Below are positions 30,124 to 39,496 of a DNA stretch of 64,000 nt, piece by piece. The first letter of the stretch is position 1, and every line of letters begins with the position of its first letter. Location of the stretch: the NCBI RefSeq assembly GCF_033095985.1, contig NZ_AP026802.1, forward strand, positions 372,001 through 436,000. Reading direction: 5' to 3'. The DNA comes from Xylocopilactobacillus apicola. GTDB taxonomy: Bacteria > Bacillota > Bacilli > Lactobacillales > Lactobacillaceae. The notes under the pieces are model-generated. The model saw nothing but the letters and a program-made list of their open reading frames with translations. It was not told where the DNA came from and made no database searches. Both the position numbers and the translations under genes were made by a program.

Positions 30124-30384
30124 ATGCAAAAAGCAAAAATTCTTATCAATAAAGGTTATAAACCAGATACAATTGAATTTCATCGAAGTGATCCAGCAGA
30201 AATAACTTTCGTTCAAGAAGATTCTTCTGTTTGTTTAAGACAGGTTCAGTCCAAAGATTTAAATTTTCAAATTGATCTGCCCGTTGGGTCTGAAAAGACG
30301 ATTAACATTAATACTGATCAAACTGGAGAGTTTAATTTTAGCTGTGGGATGGGCATGTTTCACGGGAAAGTCATCGTTAAATGA
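30124..30384 (+). CDS. Small cupredoxin-like protein without membrane anchor
   Basis: The 86-residue protein is a paralogue of the previous gene and starts almost at the cupredoxin domain (MQKAKILINKGYKPDTIEFH). The same ligand pattern is kept: Cys in SSVCLRQV and FSCGMGMFHGKV. It has no signal peptide or membrane helix, so it should be cytosolic, in contrast to its anchored neighbour. Its stop overlaps the ATPase start (ATGA), indicating translational coupling. Role as an intracellular copper carrier is inferred. Confidence 0.82.
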   Translation: MQKAKILINKGYKPDTIEFHRSDPAEITFVQEDSSVCLRQVQSKDLNFQIDLPVGSEKTININTDQTGEFNFSCGMGMFHGKVIVK

Positions 30385-32297
30385 GTATCAAAAGTCGTTT
30401 TATTTTTTCGTTGATTGCGACAATTCCGATGTTGATTAACATGGTTGGAATGCCTTTTGGCTGGATGCTCCCGGGTGGCGATTGGTTATCTTTAGTTTTA
30501 ACTACGGCAATTATGTTAGTTTCGGCGCGTCCTTTTTTACACAGCGCTTGGGCTGCTTTTAAAAACCATCACGCCAATATGGATACCTTGGTTGCAATTG
30601 GAACAGTAGTTGCTTATCTGTATAGTATCTATGCGATGATCAATCATCAGGGCGTCTTCTTTGAGAGTGCTGCTTTTATCATTACTTTCGTTTTGCTGGG
30701 ACAGGTGTTAGAAGAAAAAATGCGGCATAACGCGTCCAGTGCAGTAGAAAAGTTACTCGATCTTCAAGCAAAATTTGCCACTGTAGTACGTGCTGGACAA
30801 TTTGTGAAGGTTCCTTTGGCTGAGGTCCAGACCGGTGATATTATTCAGGTTAAGCCGGGACAAAAAATTGCAGTTGATGGGGTGATCACTGAGGGTTCGA
30901 CCACGATCGATGAATCCATGGTTACCGGCGAAAGCATGCCAGTTACTAAAAATGTTGGGGATCGAGTCATTGGTGCGACAATCAACAAAAATGGTACTTT
31001 TTTGTTTCGCGCTGAAAAGGTTGGCAGTGAAACAATGTTGGCTCAGATTGTGGAGACAGTCAAAAAAGCTCAAACAAGCCGGGCACCAATTCAAAAGACA
31101 ACTGATCAAGTCTCAAATATTTTTGTACCAATAGTTTTGATCTTGGCGATTATTACTTTTGTAGCATGGTACGTTGTAATTGGCAGTCCATTAGAGCGAG
31201 CGATGATGTTTGCTGTTTCGGTCGTCGTAATCGCATGTCCTTGCGCCTTGGGGCTTGCAACGCCGACTGCGTTAATGGTTGGAACGGGACGCAGTGCCAA
31301 AATGGGTGTTCTAATTAAAAATGGCGAGGTCTTAGAAGCTGCTGATAACATTAAAACAGTAGTTTTTGATAAAACTGGAACGATCACCAATGGTAAGCCG
31401 GAGGTCACTGACATAATTGGTTCAACTCAAGAAGTTTTAAGTCTGGCTTCTGCTTTAGAAGCAGATTCTGAACATCCGCTCGCTGACGCAATTATGCAAA
31501 AAGCGCAGGAAATGAAAATAAAGAGTCAAGCGGTCACTGATTTTCAAGCAATTGCTGGTGAAGGCGTGATCGGGCACGTGAACGGTGAAATGGTCAAAGT
31601 CGGAAATGAAAAACTATTTTCAGATCAGTCTCTTGATTCAGAAATTCAAAACCAAATGAAAAAGCTGCAAGATGAAGCAAAAACGGTTGTTATTGTTGGC
31701 ACAGAAGCAAAAGTTAAAGGCTTAATTGCAATCCAGGATGCGCCAAAACCAAGTTCAGCGCGGGCAATTAAGGCTTTAAAGAAACAGGGTCTCAAAACGG
31801 TGATGTTAACGGGGGACCATCAACGGGTCGCAAATGCAATCGCTAAACAAGTTGGAATTGACCAGGTATTAGCTGATGTAATGCCAGAAGATAAAGCCAA
31901 AAAAGTACAAGAGCTTGAGCAGGATGGACCAGTCGCCTTTGTGGGGGACGGAATTAACGATGCACCTGCCTTAACGATCGCTAACGTCGGAATTGCGATG
32001 GGCGCAGGAACGGATATTGCTATTGAATCAGGTGGCATTGTCCTGGTTAAAAATGATTTATGGGGCGTTGTTGAAGCTCTTGAACTTAGTAAAAAAACTT
32101 TCAACCGAATTAAGCTCAATCTTTTTTGGGCATTTATCTATAATGCAATTGGCATCCCAATTGCTGCTGGTTTTTTTGTTGGGATCGGGTTAACTCTTAG
32201 TCCAGAATTAGCAGGTCTGGCAATGGCTTTAAGCTCGATTTCAGTTGTATCCAGTTCCCTGATGTTAAATCGAACTAAGATAATAAGTGAAATTTAA
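30381..32297 (+). CDS. copA: Copper-translocating P1B-type ATPase
   Basis: The 638-residue ATPase exports copper. Visible motifs: CPCALGLATP (transmembrane metal site), DKTGTITNGKPEVTD (phosphorylation Asp near residue 329), HPLADAI (nucleotide-binding HP motif) and GDGINDAPAL (hinge). The CPC triad fits Cu(I) transporters. There is no N-terminal CxxC heavy-metal-binding domain, and the two small cupredoxins encoded upstream may stand in for it. About eight membrane helices. The gene name is by family; copB is used for similar proteins. Confidence 0.9.
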   Translation: MSIKSRFIFSLIATIPMLINMVGMPFGWMLPGGDWLSLVLTTAIMLVSARPFLHSAWAAFKNHHANMDTLVAIGTVVAYLYSIYAMINHQGVFFESAAFIITFVLLGQVLEEKMRHNASSAVEKLLDLQAKFATVVRAGQFVKVPLAEVQTGDIIQVKPGQKIAVDGVITEGSTTIDESMVTGESMPVTKNVGDRVIGATINKNGTFLFRAEKVGSETMLAQIVETVKKAQTSRAPIQKTTDQVSNIFVPIVLILAIITFVAWYVVIGSPLERAMMFAVSVVVIACPCALGLATPTALMVGTGRSAKMGVLIKNGEVLEAADNIKTVVFDKTGTITNGKPEVTDIIGSTQEVLSLASALEADSEHPLADAIMQKAQEMKIKSQAVTDFQAIAGEGVIGHVNGEMVKVGNEKLFSDQSLDSEIQNQMKKLQDEAKTVVIVGTEAKVKGLIAIQDAPKPSSARAIKALKKQGLKTVMLTGDHQRVANAIAKQVGIDQVLADVMPEDKAKKVQELEQDGPVAFVGDGINDAPALTIANVGIAMGAGTDIAIESGGIVLVKNDLWGVVEALELSKKTFNRIKLNLFWAFIYNAIGIPIAAGFFVGIGLTLSPELAGLAMALSSISVVSSSLMLNRTKIISEI

Positions 32298-32396
32298 AAG
32301 AGAGGAATTTTTCTTTATTTTAAACATTTGTGGAATTTTCGCGTAATTTATTATGCAGGGGTTGATGCCTCGATAATAAATAAGGGAGTTTCATCA

Positions 32397-33269
32397 ATGA
32401 AACAAAGATTATTGCCCAAGAATGATAAAATTTTTAAGATCATTTTTGGGCGCAAGGAAAATTCCTGGATTTTTAAGGAATTCGTTCATGACTTGATTGG
32501 GATTGAGGTTAACGAGGTTACATATCTCGATCCAACCAAGATTTTTTCAATTCGACATTCAAAAGAAGAAGAGGTCAAGAAAAAAGCTGCATCTAAGACT
32601 CGAATAGTTGATATTCTAATGGAAATAAATAATCAGACGATGTTGACTTTGGAGATGCAAGTTCGCAAGACGAACTATTTTCTAGAACGGATCATGCTAT
32701 ACATCTTAGATGTCTACGGTTATAATTACGGTAACAAAGAGAAGATGCGGGAGCCTAACAACAAGTATAGTGGGCTCGAGCCTGCAATTCAGATCTGTAT
32801 TTTAGATTATAATGAATTTGATGATGACAAAGCGATTCATCAATTTCATCTAACTGGTGAAGATGCGGTTGACGGGGTGAAACGACTCATTACAATTGTG
32901 ACGTTCGAGTTGCATAAACCGATTATCAATGTCGAAGATCCCGTTAGTAGAGATAATCTAGAAGCTATGAGGAGTATCTATATTGATGGAGTGCTTGACA
33001 GTGATGCTCCGAAGTATGTCCAGGCAGTTTATAAGAAATCAAATTATTACAATTTAACGAAGGAGGATCAATTAGAAGTGGATGCAATAGAAAGTGCAAT
33101 TGACCAAAGAGAAGCAGAGCTTAGTTATGCCAAAATCGAGGGTAAGAACGAAGGTATGATCGAAGAAAAATTTGAGGTCGCCCAGAGTTTACTCGCACAA
33201 GGGATCGATCTTAATATAATTATTAAAGCAACAAAACTTAGTGCCGAAGAGATCGAGAAATTGAAATAG
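32397..33269 (+). CDS. Rpn family recombination-promoting nuclease / PD-(D/E)XK transposase-like protein
   Basis: The start ATG 32397 has AAGGGAG upstream and gives 290 residues; the open frame extends to a TTG at 32328 but without support. N-terminal MKQRLLPKNDKIFKIIFG is the standard opening of this family. The catalytic core is visible as VDILMEINN followed by LTLEMQV (D...E-x-Q). The C-terminus has the usual acidic AKIEGKNEGMIEE tail and a LSAEEIEKL end. Such genes (YhgA/Rpn, PDDEXK_2) are scattered in genomes and can promote recombination or act in defence. A single complete copy with no flanking repeats seen. Confidence 0.85.
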   Translation: MKQRLLPKNDKIFKIIFGRKENSWIFKEFVHDLIGIEVNEVTYLDPTKIFSIRHSKEEEVKKKAASKTRIVDILMEINNQTMLTLEMQVRKTNYFLERIMLYILDVYGYNYGNKEKMREPNNKYSGLEPAIQICILDYNEFDDDKAIHQFHLTGEDAVDGVKRLITIVTFELHKPIINVEDPVSRDNLEAMRSIYIDGVLDSDAPKYVQAVYKKSNYYNLTKEDQLEVDAIESAIDQREAELSYAKIEGKNEGMIEEKFEVAQSLLAQGIDLNIIIKATKLSAEEIEKLK

Positions 33270-33303
33270 TTGGCATTAAATCAGTCTTACGCGTCACCAA
33301 ATT

Positions 33304-33336
33304 TTCAGCCATTAATTGGGCTGATTTTTTGTTTTT
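33304..33336 (+). terminator. Terminator after the Rpn gene
   Basis: CAGCC (33306-33310) and GGCTG (33319-33323) arms followed by ATTTTTTG. Confidence 0.7.
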
Positions 33337-33435
33337 ATACTTATAGATAATTTGCTGTCATTAAATCAAACTTAAATGTTTATTTAACCGTTTTATGTTA
33401 TCCTTATTTTACTAATTATTAATAAGGAGTTACGG

Positions 33436-34128
33436 ATGAAAACAATCGGATTGCTTGGTGGAATGAGTTGGGAGAGTACAACGGATTATTACCGACTAAT
33501 TAATGAAACAGTAAAGAAAGAATTAGGCGGGCTTCACTCAGCTAAATGTATTTTATACAGTGTCGATTTTGAAGAAATTGAAAAATACCAATTTGCCAAT
33601 CAGTGGGATGAAAGCGCCCGTGTTTTAGGCGATGCGTGTCGTTCGTTAGAGCGAGCGGGAGCTGATTATATTGTGATCTGTACGAATACCATGCATAAAA
33701 TTGTTGATCAAATTCAAGCCCAAGTCAAAATTCCCATTATCCACATTGCTGACGTAACTGCCCAGGAATTAAAAAGGCAAAAGATTGATCGAGTCGGTCT
33801 GCTTGGAACTAAATTTACAATGGAAGAAGATTTTTACAAAAATCGACTGATCGAAAAAGGGATTGATGTCATCATACCTAACCACGATGATTGCGAGAAA
33901 ATTAGTGCAATAATTTATGATGAACTGTGTCTCGGTCAAATTAACGAAGATTCAAAGCAATTTTATCTTAAAGTAGTCGATGAATTGCATCAACAAGGAG
34001 CCCAAGGCGTAATTCTGGGCTGTACCGAAATTGGTGAATTGATTCAGCAAAAAGATACCACAGTACCTTTGTTTGATACAACGCGCATTCATGCCGTTAA
34101 AGCGGCTGAGATGGCAATTGATAAATAG
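33436..34128 (+). CDS. Aspartate/glutamate racemase family protein
   Basis: The 230-residue cofactor-independent racemase opens with MKTIGLLGGMSWEST. The two catalytic cysteines are Cys82 in ICTNTMHK and Cys196 in LGCTEIG. It most likely interconverts L- and D-aspartate (or a related amino acid) for the wall peptide cross-bridge, though the YgeA-type members accept other amino acids. Single gene with its own AAGGAG site, followed by a terminator shared with the convergent TetR gene. Confidence 0.9.
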   Translation: MKTIGLLGGMSWESTTDYYRLINETVKKELGGLHSAKCILYSVDFEEIEKYQFANQWDESARVLGDACRSLERAGADYIVICTNTMHKIVDQIQAQVKIPIIHIADVTAQELKRQKIDRVGLLGTKFTMEEDFYKNRLIEKGIDVIIPNHDDCEKISAIIYDELCLGQINEDSKQFYLKVVDELHQQGAQGVILGCTEIGELIQQKDTTVPLFDTTRIHAVKAAEMAIDK

Positions 34129-34135
34129 AAGTTAA

Positions 34136-34165
34136 ATAACCAGCTTTGTGGCTGGTTTTTATTTT
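34136..34165 (+). terminator. Bidirectional terminator, racemase / TetR
   Basis: AACCAGC and GCTGGTT arms around a short loop with T-run to 34161. Confidence 0.8.
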
Positions 34166-34701
34166 GGAATAATTTTCATAATTAGTTCCATCATCTGATC
34201 AGGCGGCAGTGGTTCATCACTACTAAGCCAGGTCGCAAGAATATTGCTTAGTCCTCCAAAAACAAAGCTCGCTTGGAATTTATTTTCCAAAGGATCATTA
34301 GACTTCCAGGTGGTGTTGTAATCCAAGTAGCGATTAATTGCTTGCTCTTGCCAAACTTCCATAAATTTTTGATAGATTTTTTTTCTCATTAAAAGTTGAA
34401 TAAATGGTTTTTGTTCCCACCAAAAATTAACAAACAGTTCAAGTGAATGCTCCGCTGTCCTTTCAGTAAGCGGAATTTTTACCATCTCATGAATGAAGTT
34501 ATCTATAATTTTGAGATAGCCGTATGCCAGAAGCTCATCTTTGTTTTTAAAAGAATTGTAAAAAGTCTTGCGCGTCAAATCAGCGTGTTGAGCAATTTCG
34601 GTGATCGTAATCTCGCTGTATTCACTAGTTTTTAATAATTTAAGCAATGATTCCCAAAGCCAAACACGTGATTGTTCGGCGATTTTTTGTTTTCCGTTCA
34701 T
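34159..34701 (-). CDS. TetR/AcrR family regulator 1
   Basis: A 180-residue protein. The start at 34701 (MNGKQKIAEQ) is preferred over the in-frame 34722 because GGAG lies eight bases before it and the paralogue at 38354 begins at the same place. The N-terminal helix-turn-helix reads ITITEIAQHADLTRKTFYNSFKNKDEL; the C-terminal domain resembles the DhaS/TetR_C_8 type (FWWEQKPFIQLLM). It is divergent from the ABC transporter genes and probably represses them. It shares about the same arrangement with the regulator at 38354. Confidence 0.87.
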   Translation of the reverse strand: MNGKQKIAEQSRVWLWESLLKLLKTSEYSEITITEIAQHADLTRKTFYNSFKNKDELLAYGYLKIIDNFIHEMVKIPLTERTAEHSLELFVNFWWEQKPFIQLLMRKKIYQKFMEVWQEQAINRYLDYNTTWKSNDPLENKFQASFVFGGLSNILATWLSSDEPLPPDQMMELIMKIIPK

Positions 34702-34845
34702 TAATTTCTCCATCGGTGACAAATATCTAAATTTGTATCACTTGTTCAAAAACTATTTTATTTCGTCCTTTTACCAAGTATACTACAAAACGGAATCATA
34801 GGTAACAGATGTATAACATTTACTCATCTGGATATGGAGGATAAA

Positions 34846-35547
34846 ATGAAATTTATTGAAGTTAATGAAATGGTTAAAGAGTTTAGAACGGGCCATAGTG
34901 TAGTTCGGGCTTTAAATGATGTAAGTTTTTCGATTGATGAAGGAACATTTAATGTCATTTTAGGTCCAAGTGGTTCTGGCAAAACCACGATGTTGAATAT
35001 GATCGGGGGAATGGATACTTTAACTAGCGGTTCGATGAACATTGATGGTCGTGATGTTTCCAATTTGAGTGATGCGCAACTGACAGATTATCGGCGCAAT
35101 TATGTTGGTTTTGTTTTTCAATTTTATAACATTATCCCTTCACTTAATGTTTTTGAAAATGTTGATTTAGTTAAAAATTTAGGTGGATCAGATTTTAATA
35201 CAAAAGAAATAATCGAATCCGTTGGGTTAGGTGATCGTATGTATAATTTTCCTCAAGATCTATCGGGTGGGGAGCTGCAGAGAGTATCGATTGCCAGGGC
35301 CATTTGTAAGAATCCTAAAATTTTGCTTTGTGATGAACCTACGGGAGCTCTAGATACGAAAACGGGACAAACGGTATTACAGATCTTATCTTCAATGGCG
35401 ACTAAATATAAGAAAACTGTCATTGTTGTTACTCATAATTCGAAAATTGAAGCGATGGGTGATCAAGTCATCAAGATAAAGGACGGAAATTTAGAGGACG
35501 TTATTCAAAATAAGAATCCTAAAAAAACAACCGAGATTGAGTGGTGA
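34846..35547 (+). CDS. ABC transporter ATP-binding protein, MacB/LolD-type
   Basis: The 233-residue ATPase has Walker A GPSGSGKT, Q-loop FVFQFYNIIPSL, signature LSGGELQRVSIARA and Walker B ILLCDEPTGALD. These are typical of the exporters that pair with FtsX-like permeases (antimicrobial peptide or lipoprotein export). Start 34846 has GGAGG six bases upstream; an earlier ATG at 34834 overlaps that site. The stop overlaps the permease start. The permease is broken, so the ATPase may have no partner. Confidence 0.9.
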   Translation: MKFIEVNEMVKEFRTGHSVVRALNDVSFSIDEGTFNVILGPSGSGKTTMLNMIGGMDTLTSGSMNIDGRDVSNLSDAQLTDYRRNYVGFVFQFYNIIPSLNVFENVDLVKNLGGSDFNTKEIIESVGLGDRMYNFPQDLSGGELQRVSIARAICKNPKILLCDEPTGALDTKTGQTVLQILSSMATKYKKTVIVVTHNSKIEAMGDQVIKIKDGNLEDVIQNKNPKKTTEIEW

Positions 35548-37862
35548 TGATTATGTTTAAAATTTTATTACATAAAAACTTAAAAGATTTTAAAAGTAAT
35601 TTTTCAGAATTTTTTTCGATCTTTATTCTTTCGCTAATTAGTATTTTAGTTTTTGCAGGATTGTATTCGGCGAGTAATGGAATGAAGCATGAATTTAATT
35701 CATGGGCTCAAAGCTCTAAGATGGCAGATGAGTGGGTAACGGTTAAAGGCACAAATTCTAATGATATTCACAAATTATTAAAGAAAAAAAGTGTTAATGA
35801 TGTTCAAAAACAATATGTATTTAACTCTTACACTGGGTCTACAAAATCAAAAAAGATGTTACAAACAGTCGTCATCAACAATAACAAGATTTCTAAGCCC
35901 GATATTGTATCGGGAAAGAAGATTTCTTTTGAAACAGAGGGTGTTTGGCTTGACGAGGAGTTTGCAAAATCAAATAAATATCATGTTGGTGATTATATTG
36001 AATTAGATTCGGGGAATGGAAAAGAATCTTTTGAAATTAAAGGACTTGTTGTTAGTCCAAATTATATTGGTTATACTGGCCCTAATAATATAATTTCAGA
36101 TCATAAGAAATATGGTTATGTGATAACTAACACTAAAACAATGCCAGTATCCCCTAAGAAATTTAATCAAGTATTGGTTACAAAAAACAAGGGTTATTCA
36201 GAGGAAAGGTTACAAAAAGATACCAGAAATTCTTTGTCAACAAAAGTAATTTCTTTGGTCGACCGAAACTCTTTTAATAATGTGTCTAAATTCATCAACA
36301 AGTATAAAAGCATAAAAAAGATGGCAGTAATGTTTAGCCTGATATTATTCATGTTGGTATTAATGGTGACTCAAACAACGATTTCAAGATTGGTCAGTAA
36401 TCAAAGAAATATTATTGGACTTTTTCGGGCATTAGGACTAAAGAAGATATCGATAGTTGCTCACTATAGTGTTTATGGAGTTATCAGCACTTTTCTTGGT
36501 GGACTAGCTGGGGCATTTTTAGGAATGGAATTCATTTCAAAGCTAATTTTAAGTAAACAAGAACCGCTTTTCGGTATTCCTGTGTGGCAGGCGAGAAATA
36601 GCAACTTAACATGGATAATCCTAGGGGTCTTAGTTTTAATCAGTTTGATGGCATCAATTTGGAAAGTGATGCAGATTTTAAGAAGCAAGACTGCTGAAAT
36701 ATTGCAAAAAGAAACGATCGCCAGTTCTTCAAAGAATATTTTCGAATATTTTCCAAATTTTTGGAGCAATCTGCGTTGGAATTGGAAATGGGTTTTAAGA
36801 GATAAATCAAGGGCAAGATCGAAGGAATTAATTGGAGTGATTGGAATTGTTGGATCTTTGATTCTTTTGATTGCTAGTATTGGCATTCAGCAGTCTTTGA
36901 ATAAAACTAACCATGAAACCTATACAAATGTTTTTCAATATAAGACAGAATTAAAGGTTTCTCCTCTCAAACATCAAGAAGCTTTTAGAAATTTGAAAAA
37001 TAAGTTGGGTGATGATTCTCAAGAAATTGAACAAACTGCATTAAATATTCGAACATCGCAGGGAGAAGTTGTGAACTCAGGCAATATAATTTCAAAAGGA
37101 ATTTATTTAAAACTACCGCTAGAAAGTAATCGAACCGTTGATCTTCAAGCCAAAAAAGGGGTATATGTGACTAATTTTGTAGCAAAAAAATTACATATCA
37201 AAACTGGCGATAATATCGAGATTAATAGTGCAGCGATGGGTAACAAAAAAATAGTTCCAATTTTATGAATTATTAAAATCAGTTCACCGCAAGGAATTTA
37301 TTTAAGTAAAAATTATTGGGAAGATCTTAAACAGCCATTTGTTCCGACCTCAATTTATACAACTCACAACATTACTAAATCGATCAGGAATAATAAATCC
37401 GTTGATCAAGTAAAAACTATTGATGAAAATTTAAATGACACTAATAAATTGTTAGATTCATTCAAAAGTATTATAGTATTGTTAATCGTGTTTTCACTAT
37501 TCTTAAGCTGGTTTGTCTTGTATAACTTAGGAATGTTAACCTTTACTGAAAGGTATCGCGAATATGCAACAATGAGGGTATTGGGCTTTAGATTGAATGA
37601 GATTCGGTCAATAATAGTTAAAGATAATTTGTTAACTTGGGTGGAAGGAACTGTAATTGGTATTCCTTTAGGATTAGCATTTTTGAAGGTTTACGTTTCG
37701 ATTGCGGACAGTGATACAAGTGAATTTTTCTCTTATATAAGTATCGGAGGTCTAGTGATCGCTGGTGGGATTCTATTCGTTAATGTAGTATTAATTGCAT
37801 GGTTAATTTCACATCACATCAAACAAGTCGACATGGCATCGGCGCTTAAGAGTATTGATTAG
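35547..37862 (+). pseudogene. FtsX/MacB-like ABC permease interrupted by an in-frame TGA
   Basis: Reading begins at ATG 35547 (or 35553) and runs to TGA at 37266-37268, then continues in the same frame, with no other stop, to 37862. Joined length would be about 771 residues, a normal size for this permease class. Domains: membrane segment near residue 17, an extracellular domain, three helices near residues 260-390 (first FtsX domain), a second extracellular domain, and three C-terminal helices (IVLLIVFSLFLSWFVLYNLG onward). A single change GGA to TGA explains the break. Products in this strain: a 572-residue fragment lacking the last helices. Confidence 0.85.
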
Positions 37863-38031
37863 ATTGTTGTATTTGAGATTTTAATTAAAAAATTATGGTT
37901 ATTGTTCATATAAAAAAATTAAGTATTCATTCAATTCAGTAAATTTAAGGAATGCTAACTCATCAGTATAAATTCTTCTATTTAGTAGCATTAATAGCAT
38001 ATTTTGTAATGCTTTAGGGGAGGTTTACCAA

Positions 38032-38304
38032 ATGAAAAAAATGAAGTTTGAAGTCTTGATGGAGAAATATCCCACTAAGTACACACCGATAATGAAAATG
38101 TATTATTGGTTAACTTTCCCTTTGATGTTTATAGACCTAATAGTAAAAGTTATATCATTAATAAAACTCGATTTATATATTTTTAATGAATTGATGCAGT
38201 TTATCAGCGAGATATATCTACTGAGTTATATAGTGATTATAAAATTAGATTGTAATTTACGGAAAAACAAAAACCAAAATTATAAATATTGGGATACGCT
38301 TTAA
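38032..38304 (+). CDS. Small membrane protein of unknown function
   Basis: The 90-residue protein has a strong ribosome site (AGGGGAGG) and two or three hydrophobic segments (residues 24-45 and 55-75). The ends are basic. It lies between the broken permease and the second TetR gene, in the same direction, and could belong to the same exporter locus. No family recognised. Confidence 0.6.
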   Translation: MKKMKFEVLMEKYPTKYTPIMKMYYWLTFPLMFIDLIVKVISLIKLDLYIFNELMQFISEIYLLSYIVIIKLDCNLRKNKNQNYKYWDTL

Positions 38305-38353
38305 TTATGTATAAATAATATTGACTCTCACGAGAGAGCCATTGGGTAAACGA

Positions 38354-38851
38354 ATGAATAAAAAAAATGCAGAACAATCAAAAATTCAGCTTTGGAATTC
38401 ATTAATTGAACTGTTAGAAACAAATAGTTATGCGGAGCTTACAATTAAAAAAATTGTGCAACATTCCGGTTTTAGTCGAAAGACTTTTTACAAGCATTTC
38501 AAAAGAAAAGATGATCTCTTTGATTATGGTTGCCGCAGAATGTTTAATTTATTCATTCAAGATTATACTCAGTCTTTACCTGTTCGACAGGATAGGGATT
38601 ATTATTTCAAATTGTTAATTGATTTTCATTGGAAACAAAAATTGATTATTCGGCTCTTGATTAAAAGAAAAATCTACCAACGATTTATTGAAATTTTGCA
38701 GAACCAAGTTACTGATTTCAACTTAGATTATCAAATCATTAGCAATTCTAGGGACCCGTTGAAAAACAAATTTCGGGTAAGTTTTATTGTTGGAGGAATA
38801 AGCGGTACTCTCGTAACATGGCTTAGCGGGATTTTGGTCACGGAGAATTGA
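38354..38851 (+). CDS. TetR/AcrR family regulator 2
   Basis: The 165-residue protein is a clear paralogue of the regulator at 34159-34701: MNKKNAEQSKIQLWNSLIEL aligns with the start of that protein, and LTIKKIVQHSGFSRKTFYKHFKRKDDL is its helix-turn-helix. ATG 38354 is chosen over an upstream TTG at 38321 on the basis of that alignment. It ends about 15 residues earlier than its paralogue. Together they bracket the ABC exporter genes. Confidence 0.85.
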   Translation: MNKKNAEQSKIQLWNSLIELLETNSYAELTIKKIVQHSGFSRKTFYKHFKRKDDLFDYGCRRMFNLFIQDYTQSLPVRQDRDYYFKLLIDFHWKQKLIIRLLIKRKIYQRFIEILQNQVTDFNLDYQIISNSRDPLKNKFRVSFIVGGISGTLVTWLSGILVTEN

Positions 38852-38925
38852 TCAAAAAAATCGTTTAGTCTACGCCGTGACCTCAGACCGAATTCAAATA
38901 ATTCAATTGAAATACCATTACTAAA

Positions 38926-38958
38926 CAAAAATCCAGCTGTCAAAGGCTGGATTTTTAA
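38926..38958 (+). terminator. Bidirectional terminator
   Basis: AAATCCAGC (38929-38937) and GCTGGATTT (38946-38954) form a perfect 9-pair stem between the convergent TetR and secreted-protein genes. Confidence 0.85.
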
Positions 38959-38967
38959 ATGCAATAT

Positions 38968-39345
38968 TTATTTAAAAGAATTTTCGTAACCTTTAGGAAT
39001 TGATTCGCTCCAAGTCTTTCCGCCATCAACCGAGTACATAGTCTTACCGTCTTCGGTTTTAACCCCGATGCTGGATTCGTCTTTCACTTCGGCTGAGTCG
39101 TCAGGTTTAGGCGCTTCGCCAGCATTTCCTGTGCTGATTGAAGTGACGCCGCTTTGATCCTTAGTGACTTTAGTTCCGGCAGGCGCTTTGGTGCTCCAGT
39201 TTTTCCCGTTGTCGGTGCTATACTTCATTTCGCCTCTGTCGCTGATAGTCCCTTTAAGATCATTAAAACCCGTTGCAGCAAAAACAGTTACGCCACCAAC
39301 AGAAAGCATAGCAGCACTTATAGTTAAAATTACAATTTTTTTCAA
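38968..39345 (-). CDS. Small secreted protein with two Asp-box-like motifs
   Basis: The start is TTG at 39345: GGAGG lies inside the upstream ATG reading and eight bases before the TTG, and the result is a normal signal peptide (MKKIVILTISAAMLSVGGVTVFAA). The mature part of about 100 residues has two copies of a short motif, YSTDNGKNW and YSVDGGKTW, matching the S-x-D-x-G-x-x-W Asp-box found in beta-propeller proteins. Two copies are too few for a propeller. Function unknown; no operon partner. Confidence 0.7.
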   Translation of the reverse strand: MKKIVILTISAAMLSVGGVTVFAATGFNDLKGTISDRGEMKYSTDNGKNWSTKAPAGTKVTKDQSGVTSISTGNAGEAPKPDDSAEVKDESSIGVKTEDGKTMYSVDGGKTWSESIPKGYENSFK

Positions 39346-39438
39346 AATATTTTCCTCCATAAAATTTTTATCGATTGATCAATCAATGTAACTAAGATAA
39401 TTGATGAACCTTTATTCAAACTTTATTAGACCGTTAAA

Positions 39439-39467
39439 TTGCAGTAAATAATTCGTTATGTTAGAAT
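39439..39467 (+). promoter_or_regulatory. Promoter of the beta-glucoside PTS gene
   Basis: TTGCAG (39439-39444), a 17-base spacer and TGTTAGAAT with -10 TAGAAT (39462-39467). Confidence 0.6.
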
Positions 39468-39496
39468 TGCAACCATGTGAATAAATATCAAAAAGT

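Noticed and set aside
32328-32396. TTG start of the Rpn protein
   Set aside because: The extra 23 residues lack homology and ribosome site; ATG 32397 with AAGGGAG is better.
37266-37268. TGA as selenocysteine or tryptophan readthrough in the permease
   Set aside because: No reason for Sec in this family and no SECIS-like structure seen; other genes in the window use TGA as normal stop (for example 35545-35547).
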